Assembly (NCBI GenBank): GCA_014529385.2
Contig: CM043960.1
Span: 31,609,396 to 31,673,395, forward strand
Source of the DNA: Adiantum capillus-veneris
Taxonomy: Eukaryota; Streptophyta; Polypodiopsida; Polypodiales; Pteridaceae
Reading direction: 5' to 3'
Length of the DNA: 64,000 nucleotides
Part shown: one piece after another, positions 11,998 through 22,910 of the stretch
How the letters are laid out: each line of letters starts with the position of its first letter
Numbering within the stretch: the first letter of the stretch is position 1
The notes under the pieces: generated by a model
Seen by the model: the letters and a program-made list of their open reading frames with translations, nothing else
What the model was told of the DNA's origin: nothing
Databases searched by the model: none
Made by a program: the position numbers and the translations under genes

Positions 11998-12480
11998 ATG
12001 ATCCTACAAGTCAACTCTTATGGAATCCAAGCATGTGGAACAATGGAGAAATTTCATTACATGAGTAGAGCATGTCGAGGCCCGTCCACTTAGATATTCC
12101 TCGATGAGATACAAACACAATATGTAGCTCAGCAATTGCTAGCGAAGTGCTACATTTGTCGAAGCAAAAGACATACCTTTCAAGAGTGTACTAGAAAATC
12201 ATCCCACAATTCACAACAACAATCACATTGAGAACAACATTTTGCAACAACAAGCCTAGACGTTTGTGGACATGGTTTTAGACTTGGTGGGTGTGAAGGT
12301 TAATAAGTCTTCTGAAAAGCAGCACAAAGCATCGAGACGTGTGTTCCACCAAGAAGCCATTATCTTCTTTGATACAAGGTCCAAGGAAAACTTTCTCTCC
12401 ACAGCTCGTGGAGAAACTAGGCATTAAGAAACTACCCTACCATGCGCATTTATGGCAGTGGTGTCTATGGGCTCTCTTAG
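11998..12480 (+). pseudogene. Gypsy-like gag zinc knuckle and protease fragment (copy A)
   Basis: Just after the primer site lie remnants of a short gag and protease. A perfect C-X2-C-X4-H-X4-C zinc knuckle (CYICRSKRHTFQEC) occupies 12148-12189. Downstream, in another frame, IIFFDTRSKENFLS (near 12358) is a retropepsin-like active site with DTR in place of DTG. The copy B version keeps DTG but has lost a zinc-knuckle Cys, so the two copies decayed independently. The element stops at the C-tract, with no RT or integrase. Confidence 0.6.
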
Positions 12481-12590
12481 CACGCTTCCCTTCTTCTAAG
12501 TCTCTGTCTCGCGCTACCCCGTGTTGACTAATAGTATTCATTGTCTGCATCTTGTTTTGTTTGCGTCAAATGTCCCAGATGCCCCCCTCT

Positions 12591-12619
12591 CCCCCCCCCC
12601 CCCCCCCCCCCCCCCCCCC
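12591..12619. repeat. Poly-C tract
   Basis: A run of 29 C (+ strand), preceded by CCCCCCTCT. The same place in copy B has 32 C (60653-60684). A-B similarity ends 30-40 bp beyond it. Confidence 0.9.
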
Positions 12620-12660
12620 ACTCCCCACGTGTTTGGATAGGATCGTGGGTGGTTTTGGGT

Positions 12661-13007
12661 GTAGGTTTCTTCTAGCTTGGAAGAGTCCTACTAGATTTTT
12701 TGTGATGCTCAGAAATTGAGCCTTTTGGTCATGAGACTCAAACATAAGTTTAGGACACATGAGAATCAAACATAGGTTTAGGCCATATAAGAGTTCAAGC
12801 CTTGTGAGATACACTCTTTAAAAAAAAAGGATAGAAATAGCTTTACTAGAGTACTCATGAGGCTTGAAAATTGAGTGTCCATCTCCCCGTCAATGTTTGG
12901 GTGGCATATTTATACTTCAACTCTCTGCTATAGTCAATGGTCATCCCTAGCCTTTTGTCACACAATGATGACATGGCCTATCCAATTTAAAGGACCTATT
13001 TAAAGCA
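12661..13007. other. No gene recognised
   Basis: About 350 bp beyond the end of composite copy A. It contains a loose direct repeat around CACATGAGAATCAAACATAGGTTTAGG (12757-12784) and CATGAGACTCAAACATAAGTTTAGG (12730-12754). No coding signal. Confidence 0.4.
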
Positions 13008-13400
13008 CCCAAAAGTGGACAAATTGAAAAGGGTCAGTTTGTACACTTAAAATATGACGATATGGCACCTATACCAACGTTCTCGAAATTGCACAGTGAA
13101 TCACACAACTGCACATAATTTATGGACACATCTTTTTAGATGCGAACTTTCCATACCTGATGCTTTTTGGCATGTTGCCTTTGAATTAGCCTTAAGAGCT
13201 CTCTCTATTCCCAAAAGTGGTCAAATTGAAAAGGGTCAGTTTGAACACTCAAAATATGATGTGTGGCACCTTTATGGATGTTCCGAAAATTGCATACAAA
13301 TCACAGAACTGTAAAAAATTTACAGAATTTAAGAAAATAGCTTTTTGGAAGCCCAGCTTTTTATATCTGATGCTTTTTGGCCCAGAGGGTAGGGAAGAGG
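13008..13400 (+). repeat. Tandem repeat, about 202-bp unit, two copies
   Basis: CCCAAAAGTGG at 13008 recurs at 13210, followed in both by CAAATTGAAAAGGGTCAGTTTG and a diverged remainder ending near CTGATGCTTTTTGGC. Related text is near 39890-40010 (GCCAGCTTTTTGTATCAAATGCTTTTC), suggesting origin within an LTR. Confidence 0.8.
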
Positions 13401-13479
13401 AAGAAGAATCATTCATAGGAGAAAAAAATAGTTCCTCGCTTATCATCACTTTTCTTGCTTAGTATAGCATAATAGCATA

Positions 13480-13608
13480 GTAATGAAGATGAAGAAGATG
13501 GCAAGCTTAAGCATTGAAGCATGGCTCTTGGTTGGATTTGCATTCCATAGCCAAGAGTGTTGGTGTAGGCTCTCCAAGAGATGGAGCCCTTGCACTTTGC
13601 ACTTTACA

Positions 13609-13649
<41 letters not shown>

Positions 13650-14530
13650 AGAGTATACCCCCCCTCTCAAGCTTGGTCCACCTCTCTCTCTCTGTCTCTC
13701 TCTCTCTCTCTCTCACACACACAAACACACACACACATATTATTTAATTATATCATTTGGACATGTGTCCTCTTTTTCCTCTTCGAGAGAAAGAACTTAA
13801 TTATTTATTTTTATGTATCTAATTTCTTATTGGACCCCTTTAAAGCCTATCCAATAGGATTCAAGCACAGCATGAGGGCCACATGTGGAGGATTTTGACA
13901 TGTGTCTTTTATGCTTCCTAAGTCATTTGGTTTGAATTGAACACTTCAACCACTTAGTCACTTAATCATGGAAACCGTTTATGCCTCTTAAGAGTTTATC
14001 TTTGAATTGAACACTTCAAAAACCTTAGTCATTTAAACATGAGAATCACCTCAAGCTTGGGCAAGGTTCCCACAAACACTTTAAGCCTTTAGTTAGCAAG
14101 CCGACAAGCACCTCTTGCTTGGGTACGATTCCCACCTCAAGGTCAGCCCTAGCTTGCGTAAGGTCAAATGACTTTTTAACACTAACTTTTGGAGGTCTTT
14201 AACGAAGATAACACTAAGGTATTTTAAGCTCCATTAGATGCACGTTGCTCTTTGATAGACTACCTCCTTTTAGACCTCTTTTGAGATGTAACCATCTCTC
14301 CTCTTGGTCCCTTGATGAGATAAATCTAGAAGTAGTTATTGCACATTTCTCTTTGGTAGACCATCTCCTTTTGGATCCCTATTGAGACATTGTAACCATT
14401 TCTCCTTTTGGTCCCTTGTTGAGATAGGTCTAGAAGCACATATCTATATCCTAGCTCTTGTTCCCCTTTTACCTTCCCATATTAAATGATCACCTTAATA
14501 TGAAAAAAATCATTTGATAAAGTTAGATAT
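13480..14530 (-). repeat. Dispersed repeat, inverted match to 50970-52090
   Basis: The reverse complement of several blocks matches 50970-52090: the segment around ATGCAAATCCAACCAAGAGCC, the 'rest of GGGGTCCAAT...GGACACATGTC' block, and the block around CATATTAAxxTGATCATTTAAT near 14480. It includes (GA)n at 13613-13645 and (CT)n(CA)n at 13682-13736. It has no coding capacity and is possibly an LTR of a large element. Confidence 0.6.
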
Positions 14531-14570
14531 TATATTTTATGATATTACCTCTCTCTTAAAATCATAGTTC

Positions 14571-15425
14571 TCCTCACATCTTATGGAACCTGTGACAATT
14601 ATCTCAACCTCAAATAATTAGTTTAATTAATTATCTCAGCATAATTACACTATTTCTAGGGAAAATTAAAAGGAGGAAAATAGAAAATTGATCCAAAATG
14701 CTTTGAGATAATTATCAGATCTAAATCACCTCTTAAGAAACCCATGATAATTATTCCAGCCTCAGATAATTAGTTTAACTAATCATCTCACTAGAATTAC
14801 ACTATTTTTAGGAAAAATTAAATAGGGGAAAATAGCAAAGTAATTCAAAATGCTTTGAGGTAATTATCAAAGGTAAATCACATCTTACAAACCTCGTGAT
14901 AATTATTTTAACCTCAAATAATTAGTTTAACTTATTATCTCAATAGAATTACATTGTTTTTAAGAGAAAATAAAAGGGGAAAACTAGCAAACTAATCCAA
15001 AATGATTTGGGATAATTATCAAAGGTAAAATATATTTTATTAAACCTATGATAATTATTTTATCCTCATATAATTATTCTAACTAATTATCTTAGTAGAA
15101 TTACACTGATTTTAGGGGTAAATAAAAAGGGCAAAATAGCAAACTAATCTAAAAGGCTTGAGATAATTATCAAAGGTAAATCACATCTTATAAAACCTGT
15201 GATAATTATCTTAACCTCACATAATTAATCTAACTAATTATCTCAGCAGGAAAACACTGTTTTTAAGGGAAAATAAAAAGGGGAAAATAGCAAACTGATT
15301 CAAAATGCTTTGAGATAATTATTCGAGGAAAAAAACATCTAAGAAAACCCTTTGATAATTATTTTAATCTCAGATAATTAGTTTAACTAATTATCTCAAT
15401 AGAAAAACACTATTTTTGAGGAACA
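14571..15425. repeat. AT-rich minisatellite, about 152-bp unit
   Basis: The anchor CTTTGAGATAATTAT recurs at about 14701, 14853, 15005, 15157 and 15308, a spacing of 151-152 bp. The unit contains the palindrome-rich text AATTAGTTTAACTAATTATCTCA and GATAATTAT. Roughly 5.6 diverged copies end abruptly where the copia fragment at 15436 begins. Confidence 0.9.
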
Positions 15426-15436
15426 TTTAATTATCC

Positions 15437-18033
15437 GTCCTTGGGCAATTACCTTAACTTCGTGACTTTCATTGATGATTACTCCAGGCATGCATGGGTA
15501 TTTCCGCTTAAAGAGAAGTTCGAAGTTTTTATGTGCTTCAAACAATTTTTGGCTATGACTAAAAATGTCTTGAAATGTACTATAGGCACCCTCCGTTCCG
15601 ATCGAGGGGGGATTATATGTCTCATAAATTTAATGCATTTTTGGCTAGTCGTGGGATAAATCACCAATGTACAGTGCCTTACACACCTCAGCAAAATGGT
15701 ATTGCTGAGAGGGAAAACAGGTCACTAATGGAAATGGCACGATGTATGGTCAGAAGTCAAGCTTTGCCGCATTCTTTTTGGCTTGAGGCCATCATGTGTG
15801 CCACTTATGTACTTAACAGGTGTCCTACGAAAGCTTTGCAGTCTATTACTCCATATGAAGCATGGAATGATAGAAAGCCTTCTATTGAGCACATGCGTGT
15901 CTTTGGCTGTTTGGCATATGCTCTGGTGCCACAGCACAGCGCAAAAATTTGGATGATAAGGCTGTCAAATGTATTTTTGTTGGTTATAGTGTTGAAAGCA
16001 AAGGTTACACGTTATATCATCTGCAAATAAATCATATTCTGGTTTCACGGGATGTAGTGTTTGTGGAAGATTATGTTCAGCCCTTGCTATCATGTACTAG
16101 AGAAAGTAATGTAAGCTCACAAGACATTTATGACACTTTGTTGCCTCTTTTCAATGGTGGAAATACGAATGTAAGTTCCAATGAGGCAAATGTACAGCCT
16201 ATGGGGGTTTCTAAAAATGTTACAGATCAGCCTATTACAGATGCAGATGTACATGATGTACTTAATGAGGAAAGGGCAGAAAATGAGTAGTCTAGAGGTA
16301 TGCCAAAATGGCTGGTGCACACTTTGCGTGACAGTAAATTGGATGCACCTTTGTCTAGGCGTACTCGTTCAGGCTCTCACCATGCATCTTATGCATCAGA
16401 TTGTTATGCTTTGGCTGTGTCTACCTTACATGATGTTGAGGAGCCTCTGTCTTTTGATGAAGCACAAAATTCAGAAAATTGGATGGTTGCCATGCAGTCA
16501 AAATATGATGCACTTATAGAAAATGACACGTGGACTTTATGTGATTTGCCTCCCGGCAAAAAGGCCATTGGTACGAAGTGGGTTTACAAGTTGAAATGCA
16601 AGCCAGATGGTGAGATTGATCACCATAAGGCTCAACTTGTTGCAAAGGGTTATGCTCAACAAAAAGGCATAGATTATGAAAAGACTTTTTCTCCCACTTG
16701 TAGTATGACTACTGTGCATTTTTATGTGCATTGGCAGCTCATTTTGGTTGGGATGTACATCAATCAGACATTGTTACTGCTTTCTTGAATGGTGGCATAT
16801 TTGAGGAAGTTTATATAACGCAACATCGTGGTTTTTTCATAAAGGACAATAGGACAACGTGTGCAGATGTAAGAAGGATCTATATGGGTTGAAGCAATCT
16901 CCTCGTGCTTGGTATGAGAAAGTTGGTTGAACGAGGCTTTAGTAACAATCCAACAGAAAGCACATTGTATGTAAAGCGTGAGGGTGATGTACTTCTCATT
17001 GATGTTCTTTATGTAGATGATTTGCTGATCACTGGACCAAATGAGAGACATATTGCTGAATTTAAGGTTGATTTGAATGCAACTTTCAAGATGAAAGATT
17101 TGGGGCTGTTGCATCATTACTTGGGTATACAGTTTAAGCTGTGTGATGGTGGTATTGCCTTGTGTCAGAAAAGTTACATAGAGACATTGCTATGTAAGTT
17201 TGGACTTGAGGATTGCAAACCTATTGCCACTCCCATGGAAACATGTTTGGAGTTGAGTCTACATGATGCTGGCGATCTTGCTGATGTCACTCTTTACCAA
17301 ACTGCTGTTGGCTACCTCATTTATGTATGCAACACGAGGCTGGATATTCAGTTTGCAGTCTCACAGGTCAGCAGATTCATGCAAAGCCCAAGGTCTAAGC
17401 ATTGGTACGTTGTCAAGAGGATTTTCCGCTACCTTAGTGGTACTTTACATCTTGGCTTGTTTTATCCCAAGGGGGGATCATTGTCGCCAGACTTCCATGC
17501 TTTTTCGGACTCAGATTGGATTGGTTGTTTTGACACGCAAGTGTCCACAACTGGTTTTTGTTTCATGCTTGGCAGTTCATGTATATCATGGTTGAGCAAG
17601 AAGCAACCTACTATGGCCACTTTGAGTTGTGAGGTTGAGTACATCTTCACAGCTACGGTTGAGTGTGTATGGCTCAAACACCTTATGGATGATTTGGGTG
17701 TTGGACAGGACACTGCCAACACTATCTACATTGACAGTCAGGCGCATTGGCAGTTCTGAGGAACCCAGTTTTTCATGCTCGGACAAAGCACATTGAGGTG
17801 TATTATCACTATGTCAGGGAGAGGCTCTCAGCAGGAGAGATCAGCTTGGCTTATGTGCCAACACAGGAAAACCTTGGAGATCTTTTCACAAAGGCATTGT
17901 CTCATGAGAAGCTTGAAGCTTTCCGCAAAGATTGGGCTTACTCCCCTTTGTGGACTAATCATATCCTCAGGGCATGGAACTTCCCTTTACTCATGTGCCA
18001 GCTCTCGTTCACCGCATCACTCCAGGGGGGATT
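15437..18033 (+). pseudogene. Copia pol remnant (copia-2)
   Basis: Integrase comes first: FVTFIDDYSRHAWVF, RSDRGG, TPQQNGIAERENRS and FWLEAI up to about 16030. A variable linker follows, then RT with W-V-Y-K-L-K near 16580, a degraded catalytic block near 16750-16900, YVDDLL at 17010-17027, and RNase H with FSDSDWIGC, EVEYI and ARTKHIEVYYHYVRE. At least five frame changes (near 15600, 15930, 16290, 16780-16900 and 17750) prevent translation of one protein. Part of the RT palm between FSPTCSMTTVHF and the LKQSPRAW-like motif is badly eroded. Confidence 0.9.
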
Positions 18034-18260
18034 TGTTACAATATACATGTGGTAGTGATGTGTGTGAACACACTAGGACTACCGGGGCATTTTTTCCCTC
18101 TTTATGAGGTTTTTTCCCCCGAGCATTGTATATACGCCCATCACTCTAGGGCTCTCTATCTTTCCATTGCATACTAAGTAACACACTCTCTATTGTGTGC
18201 TTTGAGCTTCGTTCATCTTCTCCAAGATGTGTGCGTTTCTCTGCAACCCTAATTCCAACA
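18034..18260 (+). repeat. 3' LTR of copia-2
   Basis: It begins TGTTACAA after a purine tract (AGGGGGGAT at 18024-18032) and ends TTCCAACA, giving imperfect terminal inverted repeats TGTT/AACA over 227 bp. No second LTR was found in the window, so the boundary rests on these terminal signals. Confidence 0.7.
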
Positions 18261-18419
18261 TCCAAGGCATATCAGCATCCTGTCAACTAGAGAGGTAGTA
18301 AGATCACTATTGTTTTATTGAATGTTTTTTCAATTTCTTCTATGGCAAGGTTCTTTCATGGTCTAGTAATATCATATTTGCAACTTGTCTATTGAAATAG
18401 GTGCTTAGTCTTACAAATT

Positions 18420-18875
18420 ATGTGTCTTTGGCATTGTGTATGTCATGATGTACCAAGCTACAATAGAGTGAGTGGGGAGAAGATTTTGGAGAGGTTGTTT
18501 CCAACATACCGTAGCTACATGGTAGATGATTTTGTCTTTACCACAAAAATTGATGGTGTTAAATTGTTAGAGGTGGTGCGGAGAGAAGTAGTGCTTCTTT
18601 TTTTAGCATCACTAGTGTTGTATGATACTTATTTGAATGGCCCATGGCAATGCTTACATAATGTTTCACATAGTATGGTTGTTGGGAACTACTTTTTACC
18701 TTTATATTGTAATGCATGTAAGTTTTGTACCTTTTTCTATGGAAAAATTATGACTATGGCACAACATCGGACCACTGAGTCATTGTTAGTACACAATAGC
18801 CATATTTTCCCATTGAAGAAAGGTGACTATACTTGTGAACTCGGTTTAGCAGTACACGGCACAAGCGAGAAGTGA
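18420..18875 (+). other. Unrecognised open frame, 151 codons
   Basis: An open frame starting MCLWHCVCHDVPSYNRVSGE and ending GLAVHGTSEK, downstream of the copia-2 LTR. It has several Cys and His residues but no motif that I can name, no upstream domain and no repeat partner here. It may be a chance frame or a degraded transposase. I cannot choose between these. Confidence 0.15.
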
Positions 18876-19985
18876 TGTTGAGGGTCTTTTTTTGTGTTTG
18901 GGATGGGGGACATGATAGCACTCTCTTTGGGGAAAATAGCAAAAGAGAGATACTAGTTAGAAATTTTTCCCTTATCTAAGGGGTGGGGGGGATCTACTAG
19001 GCCAAGAAAGCATTCTCTTTAGGGAAAATAGGAAAGGATAGATACTAGTTAGAGCATTTTTTCTTATCATATGCACATGAAAATAAGAATCTATATTACA
19101 TGGGTCTCCATAACTCAACTCATAAGGGGTGGCTAAGAGCCTTGCTTACTTTGAGTCCATAAGCGGGGGGGGGGGGGTGTCACTATGTATAAATTGTGTA
19201 TATCCCTTGCACAATGCTTTGTGGCACCATCACCTCCACCTTGCATCGGGGCATGTCATGTGGTAGTCCATATCTAGCCCTAGAGAAAAACTTCACAAAT
19301 AGCTGTACTGGAAAATATGTAGGTGTATAAAATGATGGGGTGGATTTTGTAGTACATCAGGTAGCATAGTAGGGTGTGATCACGCATGCTAGCATGGTGG
19401 ATGGTGTAGCTTTTATGTCTCTAGAGCTAGGGAAAAATGGATATCTCGTGAGAACCCATAAGTGAGAAAAAAGCTTGTCCTATGTAGCCATTATACTCTC
19501 CACGGAATTTCTCTTGCTGAACTAATCATGGCACCAAAGGAAGCATGCAAAGTTACTCTACACTATGAAAAAATTGGGTTAGCCACATAAGGTGTATCAT
19601 ATGTTGAGAATGAATGGATATGAGCTCTTTTATCAATTCCATGTATGTAATTTTTTTGGATATAGTAAGTCTTACCTTTTTGATAGGTCAACCACCTACA
19701 GTTGGGTCATTGCTCACCCAATTTAACATTACCCTAAATTTATCTTCAAAAATGTATTTCCTAGGGGCTATTACAAGAGTATGACAATTTTGTTTTGAGT
19801 TGGCTCTCGTGTATATGTAATATTTTTGGATATTGTAGTAGTGATTCTAGGTTGGTTTCTTACACTATGGTATTATGCAGCATTCTCCATTATCCACTTC
19901 ATCATCTTCACTTGTATGTCACCCATATGGTGTGGCAAAAAGCTCGAAAAAAAGGTTTCAATTGCAAAAGCACAAAAATAAAAGC
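18876..19985. other. No gene recognised; 13-base G tract
   Basis: About 1.1 kb with short ORFs only. A G13 run sits at 19165-19177. A short direct repeat, GGGAAAATAGxAAAxGAxAGATACTAGTTAGA, occurs at about 18921 and 19022. Confidence 0.5.
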
Positions 19986-19989
19986 TCAC

Positions 19990-21590
19990 AAATAAGATGC
20001 ACTCGGGCTCAAGCAATCAAGTTTGATATTGGGACACCCATCAAGCCCTTGAAGTCATACAACAATCTAATGTCACCTTCTCAAGAGATCGTTTCTCAAA
20101 ACGCTCCAAGGCGCAAAGGGTGGCATCTTACATGAAAGGAAACACACTGACATGGTGGTCTACTGTATTGTTGCGTAAAGAAGCACCTAAGAAGTGGATA
20201 AAATTAAGAAAGTTTTCACGTGTGCAGGGATAACATAAGAATATGTATATGTGATCACAGCTTGGCATCATCTGAGAATGACGATTGCCAGAGGTTTTGG
20301 GATACGTATTTGCCAGTGTCCTTGTTTTGGAGGGTCACTTTGAAGGACCAGATTGAGGGGTTTTGATGTGGTCCGATTCGACAGTATTGTTTGCAATAGA
20401 AGTTGAATCCATTTAGAGACTGCCAAACAATGTTTTGGTATGCATGCCAGCTCATTGACCTATCCTACGGACAAGCCAGTGTCCACGTCAACAGGGCAAG
20501 AGTCTTCCGGGAAAGAGAAAGAACCAAGGAAACTGGATGGAAGTTCATCAAACAATTTTGAAGAAGTACAGCTCATTGACCTATCTTACGGACAAGCTAG
20601 TGTCCATGTCAACAGGGCAAGAGTCTTTCGAGAAGGGAAAGAACCAAGGAAACTGGATGAAAGTGCAGGGATAACATAAGAATATGTATATGTGATCACA
20701 GCTTGGCATCATCTGAGAATGACGATTGCCAGAGGTTTTGGGATACGTATTTGCCAGTGTCCTTGTTTTGGAGGGTCACTTTGAAGGGCCAGATTGAGGG
20801 GTTTTGATGTGGTCCGATTCGACAGTATTGTTTGCAATAGAAGTTGAATCCATTTAGAGACTGCCAAACAATGTTTTGGTATGCATGCCAGCTCATTGAC
20901 CTATCCTACGGACAAGCCACTGTCCACGTCAACAGGGCAAGAGTCTTCCGGGAAAGAGAAAGAACCAAGGAAACTGGATGGAAGTTCATCAAACAATTTT
21001 GAAGAAGTACAGCTCATTGACCTATCTTACGGACAAGCCAGTGTCCACGTCAACAGGGCAAGAGTCTTTCGAGAAGGGAAAGAACCAAGGAAACTGGATG
21101 AAAGTTCATCAAATAATTTTGAAGAAGTATGGGAATTAGGTGATAGTGTATCCGAGCATTCCGAGGAAGTAAGGGAAACAATTGATTGTTCAGTATAGGA
21201 TTCTGAGGATTCAGATTGAGATGTCAGTGAACAGGGGAGGCCGTCGAGGCTACCAATAGGTCATAGGGCACAAAAAAAGAACAGAAAGGTAAGCTAGGTC
21301 CATTGGATAATTTGATTAATGACACTTTTTATCTCTCGATGCAAAGTGGATGGAGGAGGTCGAATCAAAGTAATGCACAATTCCTTTTAAGTCCATAGAA
21401 AGCAACACATAAAAAGTGACAAATGAGTCATATTCAAAGGTGCTTTTGTAAACATGAATCTGTCGGTGATATCCATAGATCCTGAATGAGTGTCACAAAC
21501 TGCTGACGTGTCAAGCCACTGAAGAACGGAGCCAACCTGCACATCCTAGCCAAGGAGCCTAAACCCTAAATGAAGAAGAAAAATTAGTGT
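19990..21590 (+). pseudogene. Gypsy gag remnant (copy C)
   Basis: This is the + strand version of the gag seen antisense at 7951-9440 and 56029-57430. It has IKFDIGTPIKPLKSYNN near 20010, a gag core (RKEAPKKWIKLRKF near 20176; AWHHLRM and RFWDTYLPVSLFWRVTLKDQI near 20260-20360), then LTYPTDKPVSTSTGQESSG and repeated EPRKLD/NNFEE segments. The central part was duplicated in tandem (20222-21103). 21240-21590 matches 7951-8330 reversed. Frameshifts and stops occur throughout. Confidence 0.75.
20222..21103 (+). repeat. Exact-edge tandem duplication, 441-bp unit
   Basis: GTGCAGGGATAACATAAG at 20222 recurs at 20663 and the two 441-bp units differ at only a handful of sites. Each unit holds an inner direct repeat of about 121 bp starting AGCTCATTGACC (20449 and 20570). 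The join sits at CTGGATGAAA followed by GTGCAGG. Confidence 0.93.
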
Positions 21591-21597
21591 ATCAGAC

Positions 21598-22050
21598 TTG
21601 GACACTCCAAGTCAAGATTCTACTGTGACACGACAAGAATTCACTTCAAAATAGTTCACAGTTCACAATTGATTCGACACGGCCTGGAAGAGCTCTATGC
21701 CTAGAGATATTGGCCCCAAAGACTGGAGCCCCTTTTGGTATTCCTTTTTGTATTAAATAGTTGCACAAAGTACGTTGAGTGGTTGAGACTCACTCTCAAA
21801 CTCTACGACTAGATGCTCTGAGAAGTGAGAGACGAACAATACTTATAAAGAGAGTACAAGGGATGCCAAAAGTAGAGCCCCAAAAGTTGTCCCAAAAATT
21901 TTCAAAAATAAAGCATGGCTCTGTCACAATCTCTCTTGAGTAAATAAAAGCAAAGCTTTAAAAATAAACTTTCTCTCTCTCTTGCTAAATGCGTAGATAA
22001 AAAGCTACCCACATGTCTGCTTTTTTGTATGCCAAACGTCGTCCAAAAAG
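21598..22050 (-). repeat. Antisense LTR of gypsy copy C
   Basis: The reverse complement matches the LTR fragments at 7564-7950 and 55591-56028, including GACTTGGAGTGTCCA and the TTTGGGGCCAATATCTCTAGG block. Sense reading ends CTGATACA. The sequence next to 22050 is the same truncated RT-to-LTR join as in copies A and B, interrupted by the copia-3 LTR. Confidence 0.8.
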
Positions 22051-22697
22051 TGTTAAGTATGGAGCCTAATTTACCCTTGTAATTTTCTGTGGTAAAGGCG
22101 CACATTTGTAAGGCCCCCATTATGAAGAGAAGCCATCGTGCATGAAGGAAAATCACTTGCCGGAAACCAAAATTTTCACGGCCAAAAATCAGGGGCAACT
22201 TTAGGGGCTCTACTTTTGCCGGAATATTCCTTTTCACCGGAATATTATGGCCAGACGACGGTCGGAAAGTGGTCAAAAAACAACCTTCGGTTGGCCGGTG
22301 GCCGGTGGTCGGAAGTCAATGGCCGGTGGCCGGTTGCCGAATTCAATGGCCGGTGGCTGAATTCAAAAGCGACTTGTCTTCTCAAGGGCGGCCACACATG
22401 GGCGGATAGGAGGGTCCGATTTGGACTTATCTACACAAGGGCGGCTACACATGGCTGCCTCTCATGAGAGAGGGCAGCCCTTTTGGCCTATAAAAGGAGG
22501 CCATTTCTACACACATTTCATAGTGTGTGAAGTTGATGCAACAAGGTGAGTGTGAGGTGGTGAGAGTGAAGCAAGGCGGGAGCTCCATTAAGGGTATAAT
22601 CCCTTTGTAAACTACTTCTTGTTTTGAAGTACTAAATCCATTGAGTGGCTGCTTTCCCATGGACGTAGCCCACATTGGGTGAACCACATATATCGTG

Positions 22698-22762
<65 letters not shown>

Positions 22763-22837
22763 CTATAATCTTGTTCTATCTCTCTCCATTAAGTAATCTA
22801 CTCAATTATCTATTTAGCTACGCCTTATTTCCTAACA
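22051..22837 (+). repeat. 5' LTR of copia-3 with TATA box
   Basis: It starts TGTTAAG and ends CTAACA (787 bp). A TATA box TATAAAAGG is at 22499-22507, a GGCCGGTGG-rich repeat block at 22290-22360, and a (CT)n run at 22702-22759 where the transcribed leader would lie. TATA plus the downstream pyrimidine tract is a plausible retroelement promoter. No second LTR is present to confirm the edges, but the primer site begins three bases after the end. Confidence 0.85.
22499..22507 (+). promoter_or_regulatory. Putative TATA box of copia-3 LTR
   Basis: TATAAAAGG about 340 bp upstream of the LTR end, followed by ATTTCTACACACATTTC-like sequence suited to a transcription start. The assignment is by motif and position in the LTR. 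Confidence 0.6.
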
Positions 22838-22839
22838 AC

Positions 22840-22851
22840 TGGTATCAGAGC
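22840..22851 (+). other. Primer-binding site of copia-3
   Basis: TGGTATCAGAGC, the canonical complement to plant initiator Met-tRNA, starts three bases after the LTR end. Confidence 0.95.
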
Positions 22852-22910
22852 AAGGTTTGCTCGTAGCTAAATTATCTCAAGGAAAGGATTCCTTGAATTG
22901 AGTCGGAGTT

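Larger units (their letters stand above)
15436..18260 (+). mobile_element. Ty1/copia element, 5'-truncated (copia-2)
   Basis: It begins inside the integrase domain directly after the minisatellite and runs through RT and RNase H to a 3' LTR at 18034-18260. It belongs to a different copia lineage from the window-edge elements, with different spacing, motifs (YVDDLLITG) and LTR. Gag, protease and 5' LTR are absent. Confidence 0.9.

Noticed and set aside
12566-12814. ORF with a poly-Gly run (antisense), also 60590-60889
   Set aside because: The Gly run is the reverse of the poly-C tract. Flanks are the gypsy fragment's end.
16764-17117. - strand ORF of 117 codons and others antisense to copia pol
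   Set aside because: Shadow frames of the copia-2 RT region on the + strand.
22138-22467. 109-codon ORF with GGRW repeats, Trp-rich
   Set aside because: Lies wholly inside the copia-3 LTR upstream of its TATA box. The repeats are GGCCGGTGG DNA repeats.
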